From the NCBI GenBank assembly GCA_045660445.1, contig JAZRDR010000006.1, positions 62,001 through 126,000 of the forward strand: a stretch of 64,000 nucleotides of DNA, in the 5' to 3' direction. Positions 51,355 through 60,248 of this stretch are shown piece after piece. How positions within the stretch are numbered: position 1 is the stretch's first letter; every line of letters starts with the position of its first letter. The notes below the pieces were generated by a model. It saw only the letters and a program-made list of their open reading frames with translations, searched no databases and was not told where the DNA came from. The translations under genes were made by a program, and so were the position numbers. Origin of the DNA: Faeciplasma sp045660445 (GTDB lineage: Bacteria > Bacillota > Clostridia > Oscillospirales > Ruminococcaceae).

Positions 51355-53850
51355 TTATTTGTAGTTAAGGATACCGTTGTTTTCTGCAACGTATGCATCC
51401 CACTCGGTGTCAGTGTAGTTATAAGTCATGTACTTGATGCCGCCACGGCCAACACCGTAGATGTATTCTTCGGTGTAGTACTGGATCTGCATACCCTTAA
51501 GAGCTGCAGAAGAGTCGTCCATGATCGGGATCATGTCATAGGTTCTGAGGATAGCGCCTTCGAGAGCAGCCAAGATGGAAAGTCTGGTCTCGGGATCGCC
51601 GTCAGCAGTACCGCAGGAGTATTCAATAGTAGAACCGTCAGCAGCAGTGATAGTTGCAGGAGTACCTACCATGATGTAAGTCCAGTCATAAACGGAAGCT
51701 GTGTAATCAGTGCCGTTGATGTTGATGGTGAGCATATCAGCAGTGGTATCCCAAGCAGGGTCATACTGATAGTTAGGAGAAGTGTAAGCTTCCATCAATC
51801 CGTAAGGATCGAGAGCGGAACCAGTCCATCCCACACCAAAGAGCATGTCAACAGAGTTGGACTTAAGAGCATCAGAGAATGCGTTGCCCAAAGTGTCATC
51901 CTTAGTGAAGGTGAGCTTGCCTTCGAGCTTGGTGCCCTTAACAGCTTCGGTATAGTTGTTAACCAAGAAGTCATAACCGTTGTTATAGAAGTTAGAGGTG
52001 CCGTTGGGCTGACCGATCTTGATTTCTACAACATCGTCTTCGTCCATAAGACCAGCTTCGATAGCCTTGTCATAAGCGAGGTCGAAGTACTGCTTGCCCA
52101 TTTCAAGGTTGTAACCAGTGATGGAAGCGATAGCTTCGTCCTTGTCAGCATAAAGCTTGCCTTCGCCAACTTCGTTAGCAAGACCCCAGAATTCAACCAA
52201 AACATCCTTAGCCTGTTCGGTGGTTCTGTAAGCTACACCGTTTTCAGGGTCAGAGATGATGATGCTGGAGTAAGCGCCGAATGCAGCGTTGTTAACGGGA
52301 GAAGTAGCCAAGCAGAACTCAGCTCTGTTAAGTGCGAAGGAGAGTGCCATTCTGAATTCAGGAATTGTAAGAATGGTCTTGTTCTTGTTTTCACCAAGCT
52401 TAGCCTGTTCAGCAGTAAGAGCCTCGAGATCGGGGTTCAAAGCGATGAAGAAGGTGGAGTCGCCGGTGGTGTAGTAGGTGTGCTCAGACTTGGAGTAGTC
52501 CTGCATGTCAGCAGCATCGAGACCATAGGTGTCGAGTTTACCCTGCAAGAAGAGTTCGAGTCTGGTAGCAGCAGTTTCAACGTAGTCAATTACTACGTGA
52601 GTTGTCTGGTAGCAACCGGGATATGCAGTGTAGCCATACCAGTTGTCGTTCTTGGTGAATACCATCTGCTTGTCAGCCTGGAAGGTTTCGAGAACGAAGG
52701 GACCGTAAGAAGGAGTGGTTTCAGCAGAAGTACCGTAGGTGTTGTTGTAAACGCCGTCAGTAACAGTTGCCAAAGATTCATAAAGGTCAGTCTTTACGAG
52801 CCAAGAAGAAGTAAGGCTGTAAAGGAGGTAGAAGCCTTCGAGGGGCTTGTCAATGATAAGTACGAGTTCAGTGTCAGAAAGTGCCTTAACACCAACAGTG
52901 TCGAAGCTGAGTTCAGGGTAAGTAGAAGTGTAGTACATGTACTGAACAACTTCTTCAGCAGTTTCACCCCAATCAGGGCTGAAGGTGATGATTGCTTCGA
53001 GCAATGCAAGAGATTCATCAGTTACAGTAACATAACCGTTTTCATCAGCAAGAGCTGCCAAAGCGGTGTAGCTAGCAACGTCGAACATAGAATCGCCGTA
53101 GTAGTCAACATAGAATGCCAAGTCATAGCCGCCGAGCCAATCGAGAGGCTGGGTTACAACGATGCTAATGGGGTTGCCGTCAGCAGTTGTGTAAACGCCA
53201 TCGTCGCCCTTAACAAGGTCAGCACGAGCGTAAGTGCCGGTAGCACTGTTATCTTCATCAACGCTCTGACCAGCATAGAGGTAGTTCTTAGCATTGTGAA
53301 CAACCATGGAGCCGGAGTAGAGAGAGTCAGCTCTGTAGTTCTGAGCTGCGGGGTTGAGCAAGAGCTCAGCAGACTTAACGAAATCGTTAGCTGTGATGGG
53401 AGTGCCGTCATTCCACTTGAGGTCGTCTCTCAAGGTGATCTTCCAAGCCTTAGCGGTGTCACCTTCAGCGATGCCCCATTCTTCGCCAACGTAATTAGCA
53501 GTTACATCTTCGGGTTCAGCGGTAGCCATTTCGGGAACGATCTTGTAACCGTCAAGGGTATCGTTGTAATCGAAGGTGTAGAAGCCTACAGAAGTGTAGT
53601 CAAGGGGAACTGCGTCTGTAGCGGTCTGATAGGTGTGGGGGTTCCACAAAGTGGGGAATACGGATGCGGATGTGTTGTAAGTGTAGGTTGCATTAGGATC
53701 AACAACTACGTCGTCTTCGTTGCCAACGTTTTCGTCGCCGCTGTCAACAGGATCGTCGGTGTTGTCACAACCAGCAAATACAACAGCACAAGACATAAGC
53801 ATTGCAAGTGCCAAAAGCATTGCTAATACTTTTCTTAATGTGTTAGACAT
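51355..53850 (-). CDS. oppA: Oligopeptide-binding lipoprotein OppA, unusually long
   Basis: An 831-residue SBP_bac_5-type lipoprotein; about 550-600 is usual. Signal peptide with lipobox FAGC, an acidic Asp/Glu linker, then the binding fold: WNPHTYQT, the DLKWNDGTPITANDFV motif, the TKNDNWYG region, and repeated Tyr/Trp-rich stretches. Extra length sits between ~190 and ~330 and in a long acidic middle. It delivers peptides to OppBC. ATG 53850 with GGAGG upstream is used, not the ATG at 53880. A consensus promoter drives it, with a leader of about 108 nt. Confidence 0.88.
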   Translation of the reverse strand: MSNTLRKVLAMLLALAMLMSCAVVFAGCDNTDDPVDSGDENVGNEDDVVVDPNATYTYNTSASVFPTLWNPHTYQTATDAVPLDYTSVGFYTFDYNDTLDGYKIVPEMATAEPEDVTANYVGEEWGIAEGDTAKAWKITLRDDLKWNDGTPITANDFVKSAELLLNPAAQNYRADSLYSGSMVVHNAKNYLYAGQSVDEDNSATGTYARADLVKGDDGVYTTADGNPISIVVTQPLDWLGGYDLAFYVDYYGDSMFDVASYTALAALADENGYVTVTDESLALLEAIITFSPDWGETAEEVVQYMYYTSTYPELSFDTVGVKALSDTELVLIIDKPLEGFYLLYSLTSSWLVKTDLYESLATVTDGVYNNTYGTSAETTPSYGPFVLETFQADKQMVFTKNDNWYGYTAYPGCYQTTHVVIDYVETAATRLELFLQGKLDTYGLDAADMQDYSKSEHTYYTTGDSTFFIALNPDLEALTAEQAKLGENKNKTILTIPEFRMALSFALNRAEFCLATSPVNNAAFGAYSSIIISDPENGVAYRTTEQAKDVLVEFWGLANEVGEGKLYADKDEAIASITGYNLEMGKQYFDLAYDKAIEAGLMDEDDVVEIKIGQPNGTSNFYNNGYDFLVNNYTEAVKGTKLEGKLTFTKDDTLGNAFSDALKSNSVDMLFGVGWTGSALDPYGLMEAYTSPNYQYDPAWDTTADMLTININGTDYTASVYDWTYIMVGTPATITAADGSTIEYSCGTADGDPETRLSILAALEGAILRTYDMIPIMDDSSAALKGMQIQYYTEEYIYGVGRGGIKYMTYNYTDTEWDAYVAENNGILNYK

Positions 53851-53964
53851 AAACAAATCCTCCATTATAAAATCTTTCACGCATTACGCGCGGATATTAA
53901 AAGACAAGTGCTCTGACAGGTCGGCATTCCTATACAGACTCCTTGCCATAATAATATTATCTAA

Positions 53965-53993
53965 ATTATAGCGACTTGGATTACCTTTGTCAA
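53965..53993 (-). promoter_or_regulatory. Consensus sigma-A promoter of the opp operon
   Basis: Minus strand TTGACA (53993-53988), exactly 17 bp, TATAAT (53970-53965): a perfect consensus promoter, consistent with very high expression of oppA. Confidence 0.85.
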
Positions 53994-54266
53994 GAGATTT
54001 TTTCATCATTTTATCACAAAGTGAAGCCAACATGCCTAAAGGATTCATTTTTTACGCAGGATTTTATGTCAAAACGAGGATTTTCGGCGAAACACGTAGT
54101 AAAAAATGAATAATTATATTCAGCAAGTTTCATTTTCAAGAAAATTATGACTGCAGATTCGTTTTAAACTCCAAAATCTAAATCAATTTCCGATTTTCTA
54201 TTGTAATTTTCATAGAAATGTGGCAAAATAGCAGTTGTAAAATCTAACGATAGGAGATTTTGATAT
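53994..54266. other. Intergenic region between opp promoter and gtrA
   Basis: AT-rich with no convincing gene. On the plus strand TTGTAA (54201-54206), 17 bp, CAAAAT (54224-54229) is a weak promoter candidate for gtrA. No hairpin with terminator character was seen. Confidence 0.4.
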
Positions 54267-54707
54267 ATGAGGTCAATTTTCGATCGCTTCAAGGCTCTTA
54301 TAATAAAATTGTACAATATGCAAGCTTTAAGATATATGGCTTCATCAGGAATTGCATTCATCATCGACTATGCTCTGCTTTTATTTGTCGAAAGGCTTTT
54401 GGGCGAGATTGCTCTTGCGATGGAGATCGCAGCGATCGTTGCGTGGATAATAAGCTCGCAGATAAACTTCTGGATAAACCGCGTGTGGGTGTTCGGATCA
54501 AAGAAGTCTCCTCTGCCCGAGCTTGGTGGATATTACGCCTTGGCGGCAGTAAGCTTTTCGGTGAAAACGTTTATCCTTTTAGAGCTTATGGTAAGAGTTC
54601 TTTCAACCCCCCTTGCAATTGCAAAGCCTGTTGCAGAGGTTATTATGTTCGCCGTTAATTTTGTCATTCAAAAGTTGCTTATATTCAAGAAAAAACCGCA
54701 GAGATGA
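54267..54707 (+). CDS. GtrA-family flippase-like membrane protein
   Basis: A 146-residue protein with four spans. Family features: an early ALRYMASSGIAFIIDYALLLF, an INFWINRVWVF segment in the second loop, and a C-terminal NFVIQKLLIFKKK. GtrA proteins are thought to flip undecaprenyl-phosphate sugars across the membrane. It could serve the GT2-YfhO system encoded at 20-24 kb, but lies far from it. AGGAG precedes the ATG. The gene is monocistronic, with its terminator starting inside the last codons. Confidence 0.9.
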   Translation: MRSIFDRFKALIIKLYNMQALRYMASSGIAFIIDYALLLFVERLLGEIALAMEIAAIVAWIISSQINFWINRVWVFGSKKSPLPELGGYYALAAVSFSVKTFILLELMVRVLSTPLAIAKPVAEVIMFAVNFVIQKLLIFKKKPQR

Positions 54708-54730
54708 TTTTCCCTGCGGTTTTCGTTTTC
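54691..54730 (+). terminator. Terminator of gtrA
   Basis: AACCGCAG/CTGCGGTT stem with a 13-nt loop containing the stop codon region, followed by TTCGTTTTC. Confidence 0.75.
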
Positions 54731-54743
54731 TAAATAATATTCA

Positions 54744-55733
54744 CTATAGCATAAGCTTAACCGCACATATCATTTCGGCGGGTTTAACGTCCTGCATCAC
54801 ATCGATCATTGCTTCAAGGTTTTCGGCGTCGTGCTCGATCTCCTTGGCGTGCAAGCGCGCAAGCTTTTTGGAATCCACTTTCAAAACGGTGGGCAGAATA
54901 TATGCCGAAATTATAAGCTTTATAACAGACAAAACATCCTCGGTGTTGATAGCCTTCAAGAAATAACGATAGATAAGATATCCTAAATATGCGCGCTTTT
55001 CTTTGTCGGATATCCTTTTGAATGTGGGCCTGCAGTCGATAAGAGCCTCGCGCCATTCATTATATAATATATCAGTGTTATTAAGATATGCGTCGCAGAT
55101 TCTTTCAAGAGCGTCTATTGCCTTTCTTTTCGGAAGGCGGCGTGCTTCGGGAATATAATCGTCAAGCTCGTGGATCGCGCCAAAGTCAATAACATCCTGC
55201 AAAAACAAAGCATAGTCCATCAGAATGAGTATTGCCTTTTTGGAAGGATAATTAAATGCAATGTCCAAAGCAGTTTCACGGGCTTTCACAAGGATGTTTA
55301 AAATCTCGTCGTCGCTTTCCTCACGCTCGAAAATATAATCCTCTCTGGTGGCATTTAAAATGATCCTTTGAGCTTCGGGGCAGGAAATTGAAATTCCTGC
55401 TTCAGCAAAACCATCGAACTCCTCGAAAAAGCGAGGGTATTTATCGCATATCTCGCAAAGCTTGCCGTTTGTTGCAATATATAACTCGCACAGACCGTCT
55501 TTATTCAAAAAAGGGCAATCTCCGTTTTCATCAAGTCGGAAAATAACGTCGCCATCCTCGCTCTCGGTCACATTATCTTTGAACTTTTTGCCTATTCCTC
55601 CATCAAGAGAGCTATAAAGCGCGAATGCTTCATCATCGACGGTTATCTCCCATCCTGCTTTACAGCAGCTTTCCTCGCACATTGATGCAATGCAAGTAAA
55701 TCTATCATAATATTTTGGGCGGATATATTCCAT
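54744..55733 (-). CDS. FliB-like lysine-N-methylase
   Basis: A 329-residue protein that opens with the FliB signature: IRPKYYDRFTCIASMCEESCCKAGWEITVDD, with the CxxxCC cluster, then CPFLNKDGLCELYIATNGKLCEICDKYPRF. These cysteines probably bind an Fe-S cluster. Characterised FliB methylates lysines of flagellin, but clostridial homologues often lie outside flagellar loci and may act on other surface proteins. No flagellar gene is in this window. The start is ATG 55733 with GGAGG 7 nt upstream; the upstream ATG at 55784 is not supported. Confidence 0.85.
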   Translation of the reverse strand: MEYIRPKYYDRFTCIASMCEESCCKAGWEITVDDEAFALYSSLDGGIGKKFKDNVTESEDGDVIFRLDENGDCPFLNKDGLCELYIATNGKLCEICDKYPRFFEEFDGFAEAGISISCPEAQRIILNATREDYIFEREESDDEILNILVKARETALDIAFNYPSKKAILILMDYALFLQDVIDFGAIHELDDYIPEARRLPKRKAIDALERICDAYLNNTDILYNEWREALIDCRPTFKRISDKEKRAYLGYLIYRYFLKAINTEDVLSVIKLIISAYILPTVLKVDSKKLARLHAKEIEHDAENLEAMIDVMQDVKPAEMICAVKLML

Positions 55734-55929
55734 ACCAAAACCTCCAGCATTAGAATAAATCAATAAATGATTATGATTCATCATTGAAATAAAGTATTAC
55801 ATAACATATAATAAAAGCAGAAATAAAATGTTTTTCTTCATCATTTGTTTTGAACACCATATTGTGAGCGTAAGCGCCGAGCCTTGAAAAAAAGGTTCGG
55901 CGCTTTGCTGTTATATGCATTTTGCCACC

Positions 55930-56055
55930 TTGACTGCGCAGGCGAAGCCCGTCAGCGCTCCGCGCCGACCACCGAGCGACTTTGCGCTTCGCGCACACCG
56001 CTCGGGCGCTGCCCGCCCCCGTGGTGCGGGCAGCGGGGGCTTCGCCCCCGCGCAC
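55930..56055. repeat. GC-rich intergenic element with strong hairpins
   Basis: A stretch almost devoid of A/T between AT-rich flanks. It includes GCGGGGGC-TTC-GCCCCCGC and CTGCCCG-N11-CGGGCAG hairpins and GAGCG/CGCTC arms. It resembles the block at 33160-33302 in character. It ends directly before the stop codon of the GH27 gene. The remaining gap 55734-55929 is AT-rich with no gene seen. Confidence 0.55.
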
Positions 56056-56060
56056 GGCAA

Positions 56061-57320
56061 TTATTTCATCAACTTAACCAGCTTAACCCCGTGAGGAGCA
56101 ACTCTTGCACGAACCTCGCCTTTAACGATCTCAGTCGTGTTCTCCCAGATGTCATAAGCTGCCTTGACTTCGATATCAAGCTTGTCGAAGGAAACTGAAA
56201 TTTCGGTTTCTTCCTCGCCTGCGTTGAAGAGCGCAAGATAGTTACAGTTTCCATCCTTGGCAGGAGCGATCCAAACGATCTGCTCGACTCCGTCAACTTT
56301 CTTTCTTGTAACCATATGAGCGCAATGTGTGTCCTCTTCGATCTTCAAAAGCTCTTCGTTTGTAACAAGCGACATTGTGAATTCATCAAATCCTGTCATG
56401 TCGCCGCCGATGATAAGAGGCGAGCGCATCATGCACCAAAGCGACATCATGGTCTTCTGCTCATCATGAGTGAACTTAGTGCGGTTTTCCTTTGAATATA
56501 CCTGATTGATAGGGCCGATGGGGAGCATATCGGCATCCGGCCAATGGCCTGCACCTGCGTGATTGCACCAAGCCTCGGCGCGCTCGAACATATTATAAAG
56601 CAAGTCCCATCTGTCCCAGAAGTCGTCGGTGATTCTCCACATATTTGCGTTTTCTTTCAGGAATTCTGCCTGCTCGATGCGTGCAGGTCCAGGAGAAAGC
56701 GACAATACCATATCTCTTCCACAATTATCTATTGCGTTTCTTATAAGCATGATCTCGCCTTCGTTGTTCCAATTGCGGCAGATGTCATCAACTTTAACAA
56801 AGTCAACGCCCCACTCGGCATAAAGCTCGAAGAGCGAGTTATAGTAATCTGCGGCACCCGGACAGTTTGTATCCGTGCCGTACATATCAGGATTCCAGAA
56901 ACAAATATTATTGGGCTGTGCGACCTGACGTGCGCAGTATTCACTGTTTAAGATCTTGGTATTCTTGGAAGCAGCCTGACGAGGTATACCTCTCATTATA
57001 TGTATACCAAACTTAAGCCCAAGCGAATGAACATATTCAGCCAAAGGTGCAAAGCCCTTTCCGCCTGCGGCAGAGGGGAATCTGTTCTCGGCAGGCAAAA
57101 TACGGGAATATTCATCCATTGTAAGATCTGCAAAGGGCTCATAAGCATGTGATTGTGCTGAGGGCTGATACCACTGGATATCAACAACGATATATTCCCA
57201 ACCGTATTTCTTTAAATGCTTAGCCATAAAATCGGCATTAGCTCTTACTGTTTTTTCATCAACAGCGGCACCATAGCAGTCCCAGCTGTTCCATCCCAGA
57301 GGCGGATTTTTTGCAACCAT
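56061..57320 (-). CDS. GH27 alpha-galactosidase-like glycosidase
   Basis: A 419-residue enzyme without signal peptide. Signatures are PPLGWNSWDCYG at the start, VVDIQWYQP, FGIHIMRGIPRQ, the nucleophile region FVKVDDI, and the acid/base region MWRITDDFWDRWD. The C-terminus is a beta-sandwich. GH27 members remove alpha-galactose from galactosides, or act as related hexosaminidases; ITDDFWDRWD resembles alpha-galactosidase and isomalto-dextranase groups. The intracellular location suggests it acts on imported oligosaccharides; galK at 8.8 kb could use the product. GGAGAAG precedes the ATG. Confidence 0.88.
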   Translation of the reverse strand: MVAKNPPLGWNSWDCYGAAVDEKTVRANADFMAKHLKKYGWEYIVVDIQWYQPSAQSHAYEPFADLTMDEYSRILPAENRFPSAAGGKGFAPLAEYVHSLGLKFGIHIMRGIPRQAASKNTKILNSEYCARQVAQPNNICFWNPDMYGTDTNCPGAADYYNSLFELYAEWGVDFVKVDDICRNWNNEGEIMLIRNAIDNCGRDMVLSLSPGPARIEQAEFLKENANMWRITDDFWDRWDLLYNMFERAEAWCNHAGAGHWPDADMLPIGPINQVYSKENRTKFTHDEQKTMMSLWCMMRSPLIIGGDMTGFDEFTMSLVTNEELLKIEEDTHCAHMVTRKKVDGVEQIVWIAPAKDGNCNYLALFNAGEEETEISVSFDKLDIEVKAAYDIWENTTEIVKGEVRARVAPHGVKLVKLMK

Positions 57321-57353
57321 AGTGTTCTTCTCCTTTAAAGTGATGATATATAA

Positions 57354-57382
57354 ATTATATACACTAAAAACCTCACCGTCAA
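57354..57382 (-). promoter_or_regulatory. Sigma-A promoter of GH27 gene
   Basis: Minus strand TTGACG (57382-57377), 17-bp spacer, TATAAT (57359-57354). Confidence 0.75.
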
Positions 57383-57436
57383 CCGTTTTTGAACAATAAA
57401 AGAATATAAATCAATTCTTAATTATTCATAAATTTG

Positions 57437-57465
57437 TTGACATTTCAACATATTTAATCTATACT
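57437..57465 (+). promoter_or_regulatory. Sigma-A promoter of acyltransferase-ligase operon
   Basis: TTGACA (57437-57442), 17-bp spacer, TATACT (57460-57465). Confidence 0.75.
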
Positions 57466-57526
57466 CTAAAAGTACCTTTACGCTAAAATTCGACAAAACC
57501 CGATAAACGAAAGGACAAGGGAAATT

Positions 57527-58417
57527 ATGAGTGAAACAAAAAAAGAAAAACGCCGCCGCGGTGACCGCAAGGATGCATATTTGGTTCGCAACCTTGACTC
57601 GATGCATGTCATCATGCCGTTTAACATTCCCAAGCGCACAGCAAACGAAGCTGTTATTGTTGAAAAGATCGACCTTACGGCAATTAAAAAATATTTAGAG
57701 GTTAAAAACGCAGACGATCCCGAGTTTAAATATACCTTCTTCCACGTAATTTTAGCAGCTATTGCAAAAACGATCGTTTTGCGTCCTTATATGAACCGAT
57801 TCTTCTCGGGCGACAGGCTCTATCAGCGCAAGGATATCTCGATGGCATTCGTCGTTAAGAAAAAGTTTGCCGACGATGCTTATGAAGCTCTTGCGATGAT
57901 AAAGTGCGAGCAAGAGGGCGTTTCCCCTATCGAAGATATATATTCAAAAGTTAAGAAATTCGTATACAGCGTTAGAAAAGATGGCGAGCAAGGCTCGGCC
58001 GGCGACATTATGGACGTTTTGGTAAAGTTCCCCCGCTGGGTATTAAAGCTTGTCTTCGGAATTTTAAGAAAGCTTGAATATCACGGACTTTATCCCGCCT
58101 CTTTAATGAAGGCTGATCCTTATTATTCCACCTGCTTTGTATCAAACCTTGGAAGCATAAAAATGCACGCTCAGTATCACCACCTTGCAGATTGGGGAAC
58201 AAATTCCCTCTTTGCAATAATCGGTGAAAAGAAGCCTACTCCTTTTTATAGCGAGGATGGCACCTGCGAGGTTAGAGAGGCATTAGACCTTGGAATTACA
58301 GTTGACGAACGAATTGCAGACGGTGTTTATTTTGCAAAGTCTATAAGAATTCTTAAGCACTTGCTTGCAAATCCCGAGCTTTTGGAGCTTCCCATCGAAA
58401 CTCCCGTTGAGCTTTAA
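57527..58417 (+). CDS. E2-acyltransferase-like protein lacking the catalytic His
   Basis: A 296-residue protein with the fold of the 2-oxo acid dehydrogenase E2 catalytic domain (chloramphenicol acetyltransferase-like), but without lipoyl or E1/E3-binding domains. Recognisable segments are PFNIPKRTANEA, FKYTFFHVILAAIAKTI, FVSNLGSIKM with a DWGTNSLFAIIGEKK, and the ending LDLGITVDERIADGVYFA. The usual active-site DHRxxDG is here DERIADG (D260, E261, R262, D265, G266): the catalytic His is Glu. So it may be non-catalytic, or use another base (H218/H219 are candidates). Very basic N-terminus. The ligase gene begins 21 nt later. Confidence 0.8.
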   Translation: MSETKKEKRRRGDRKDAYLVRNLDSMHVIMPFNIPKRTANEAVIVEKIDLTAIKKYLEVKNADDPEFKYTFFHVILAAIAKTIVLRPYMNRFFSGDRLYQRKDISMAFVVKKKFADDAYEALAMIKCEQEGVSPIEDIYSKVKKFVYSVRKDGEQGSAGDIMDVLVKFPRWVLKLVFGILRKLEYHGLYPASLMKADPYYSTCFVSNLGSIKMHAQYHHLADWGTNSLFAIIGEKKPTPFYSEDGTCEVREALDLGITVDERIADGVYFAKSIRILKHLLANPELLELPIETPVEL

Positions 58418-58438
58418 AAGAAAGGAAAGTGACCGAAA

Positions 58439-60172
58439 ATGGCGAACGAAGTTAAAGCCCCGTGGCTTAATAATTACGGAGAAATTCCTTTTAACCTTAC
58501 ATATTCGGAATGCTCTTTGTGGGAAGCTGTTGAAAAAACAGCAAAGAAATATCCCGATTATATTGCATTCGATTTTATGGGCAAAAAGACAAAATACAAG
58601 ACATTCGAGGCCGAGGTTCATCAGTGTGCCAAGGCTTTAAAGGCTTTGGGAATTAAAGAAAACGACAGAGTTACCATCTGCATGCCCAACTGTCCTCAGG
58701 GTGTTATCGCTCTTTATGCTGTTAACCTCATCGGCGCAGTTGCAAACATGATCCACCCTCTTTCAAGTGAAAACGAGATCGAGTTCTATTTGAATCATTC
58801 AAAGAGCGTTGCGGCTTTAACTCTTGATCAGTTCTATTCAAAGTTTGAAGCTATCCGCGAAAGAGTTTGCATCAAGCATCTTTTGATCGCAAGCATTAAG
58901 GACGCTCTTCCCTTCCCCATAAACATCGGCTATGCCTTGACCGAGGGCAAAAAGATCGCTCCCATCCCTAAGGATGCTCCCATCGTTAAGTGGAACGACT
59001 TTATGGCAAGTGGCGCCAAGTTCAGCGGGAAATATATCGCAAAAAAAGATTGCCGCGAGCCTGCAGTTATTTTATACAGCGGCGGCACAACGGGAACAAC
59101 AAAGGGAATACTTCTCTCGAGCTATAACTTTAACGCTCTTGCCAAGCAGATAATTGCAACCAACCCCATTTTCGTTCCCGGCGACAAAATGCTTGCCGTA
59201 ATGCCCATTTTCCACGGCTTTGGCTTGGGCGTTACAATTCACTCGATGCTTGCAAACGGAGGCAGATGTATTCTTGTTCCCCGCTTCACCGCAGAAACCT
59301 ATGCTAAGGATATCGTTAAGCACAAGTGCAACTTTATCGCAGGTGTGCCCACCTTGTTCGAGGCTCTTCTCAGACAGCCCTCGATGGACGGTGCTGACCT
59401 TAGCTCCTTAAAGGGCGTGTTCTCGGGTGGTGACTCGCTTTCCGTTGAGCTTAAAAAGAAGCTTGATAAATTCCTTGAGGACCACAATGCAAGCATTAAA
59501 GTCCGCGAGGGTTACGGCACCACAGAATGCGTAACCGCAAGCTGCTTAACTCCTTTGCACCTTTATAAAGAGGGCTCGATCGGTCAGCCCTTCCCCGACA
59601 CGTATTACAAGATAGTCGAAGTTGGCACAAATATCGAGATCCCTTATGGCGAAGAGGGCGAGATCTGCATCTCTGGCCCCTCGGTAATGCTTGGATATAT
59701 GGATCAGCCCGAGGAAACCGCAAACACTCTTCGCGTCCACGGCGATGGCAGAGTATGGCTTCACACAGGCGACCTTGGCAGAATGGACGACGAAGGCTTT
59801 ATCTACTTTAAGCAGAGAATCAAGAGAATGATCGTTACAAGCGGATATAACGTATATCCCTCTCAGCTTGAAAACATTTTGGACGGTTATGAATCGGTTC
59901 AGATGAGCTGTGTGATCGGCTTGCCCGATGAAATAAAGATACAAAAGGTTAAGGCGTTCATCATGCTCAAGCCGGGCTATGAGCCGAACGAACAGACAAA
60001 AGCTGATATCTTGGCTTATTGCAAGAAGAATATCGCAAAATATGCACTTCCTTATGACATCGAGTTCCGTGAACAGCTTCCCAAAACACTTGTTGGTAAG
60101 GTAGCTTACAGAGTGCTCGAGGAAGAGGAGCTTAAAAAGATAGAGGCGGAAAGAGAAGTTGTAACCGCGTGA
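58439..60172 (+). CDS. AMP-dependent acyl-CoA synthetase/ligase
   Basis: A 577-residue ANL-superfamily enzyme. Motifs are the P-loop YSGGTTGTTKGILLSS, GYGTTECV, HTGDLGRMD and the hinge/C-domain KRMIVTSGYNVYPSQLE with the terminal LPKTLVGKVAYR catalytic Lys. It activates a carboxylic acid with ATP and couples it to CoA (or possibly a carrier). The acid is unknown; overall it resembles medium/long-chain acyl-CoA ligases. It is coupled to the E2-like gene upstream (GAAAGGAAAG site), which suggests that the CoA ester is substrate or ligand for that partner. Confidence 0.88.
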   Translation: MANEVKAPWLNNYGEIPFNLTYSECSLWEAVEKTAKKYPDYIAFDFMGKKTKYKTFEAEVHQCAKALKALGIKENDRVTICMPNCPQGVIALYAVNLIGAVANMIHPLSSENEIEFYLNHSKSVAALTLDQFYSKFEAIRERVCIKHLLIASIKDALPFPINIGYALTEGKKIAPIPKDAPIVKWNDFMASGAKFSGKYIAKKDCREPAVILYSGGTTGTTKGILLSSYNFNALAKQIIATNPIFVPGDKMLAVMPIFHGFGLGVTIHSMLANGGRCILVPRFTAETYAKDIVKHKCNFIAGVPTLFEALLRQPSMDGADLSSLKGVFSGGDSLSVELKKKLDKFLEDHNASIKVREGYGTTECVTASCLTPLHLYKEGSIGQPFPDTYYKIVEVGTNIEIPYGEEGEICISGPSVMLGYMDQPEETANTLRVHGDGRVWLHTGDLGRMDDEGFIYFKQRIKRMIVTSGYNVYPSQLENILDGYESVQMSCVIGLPDEIKIQKVKAFIMLKPGYEPNEQTKADILAYCKKNIAKYALPYDIEFREQLPKTLVGKVAYRVLEEEELKKIEAEREVVTA

Positions 60173-60190
60173 TGTAACATATCGCAAATA

Positions 60191-60233
60191 TAGAAAAAGA
60201 GCACAACGGAATGACCGCTGCGCTCTTTTTTTG
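60191..60233. terminator. Bidirectional terminator after acyl-CoA ligase
   Basis: AAAAAGAGC/GCTCTTTTT stem with an inner CGG/CCG pairing, then TTG. Confidence 0.75.
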
Positions 60234-60248
60234 TTGCAGTACACTGTT

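Noticed and set aside
52480..53826. 448-codon plus-strand frame opposite oppA
   Set aside because: Val/Ser-rich antisense product of Thr/Asp/Tyr-rich coding; no ribosome site.
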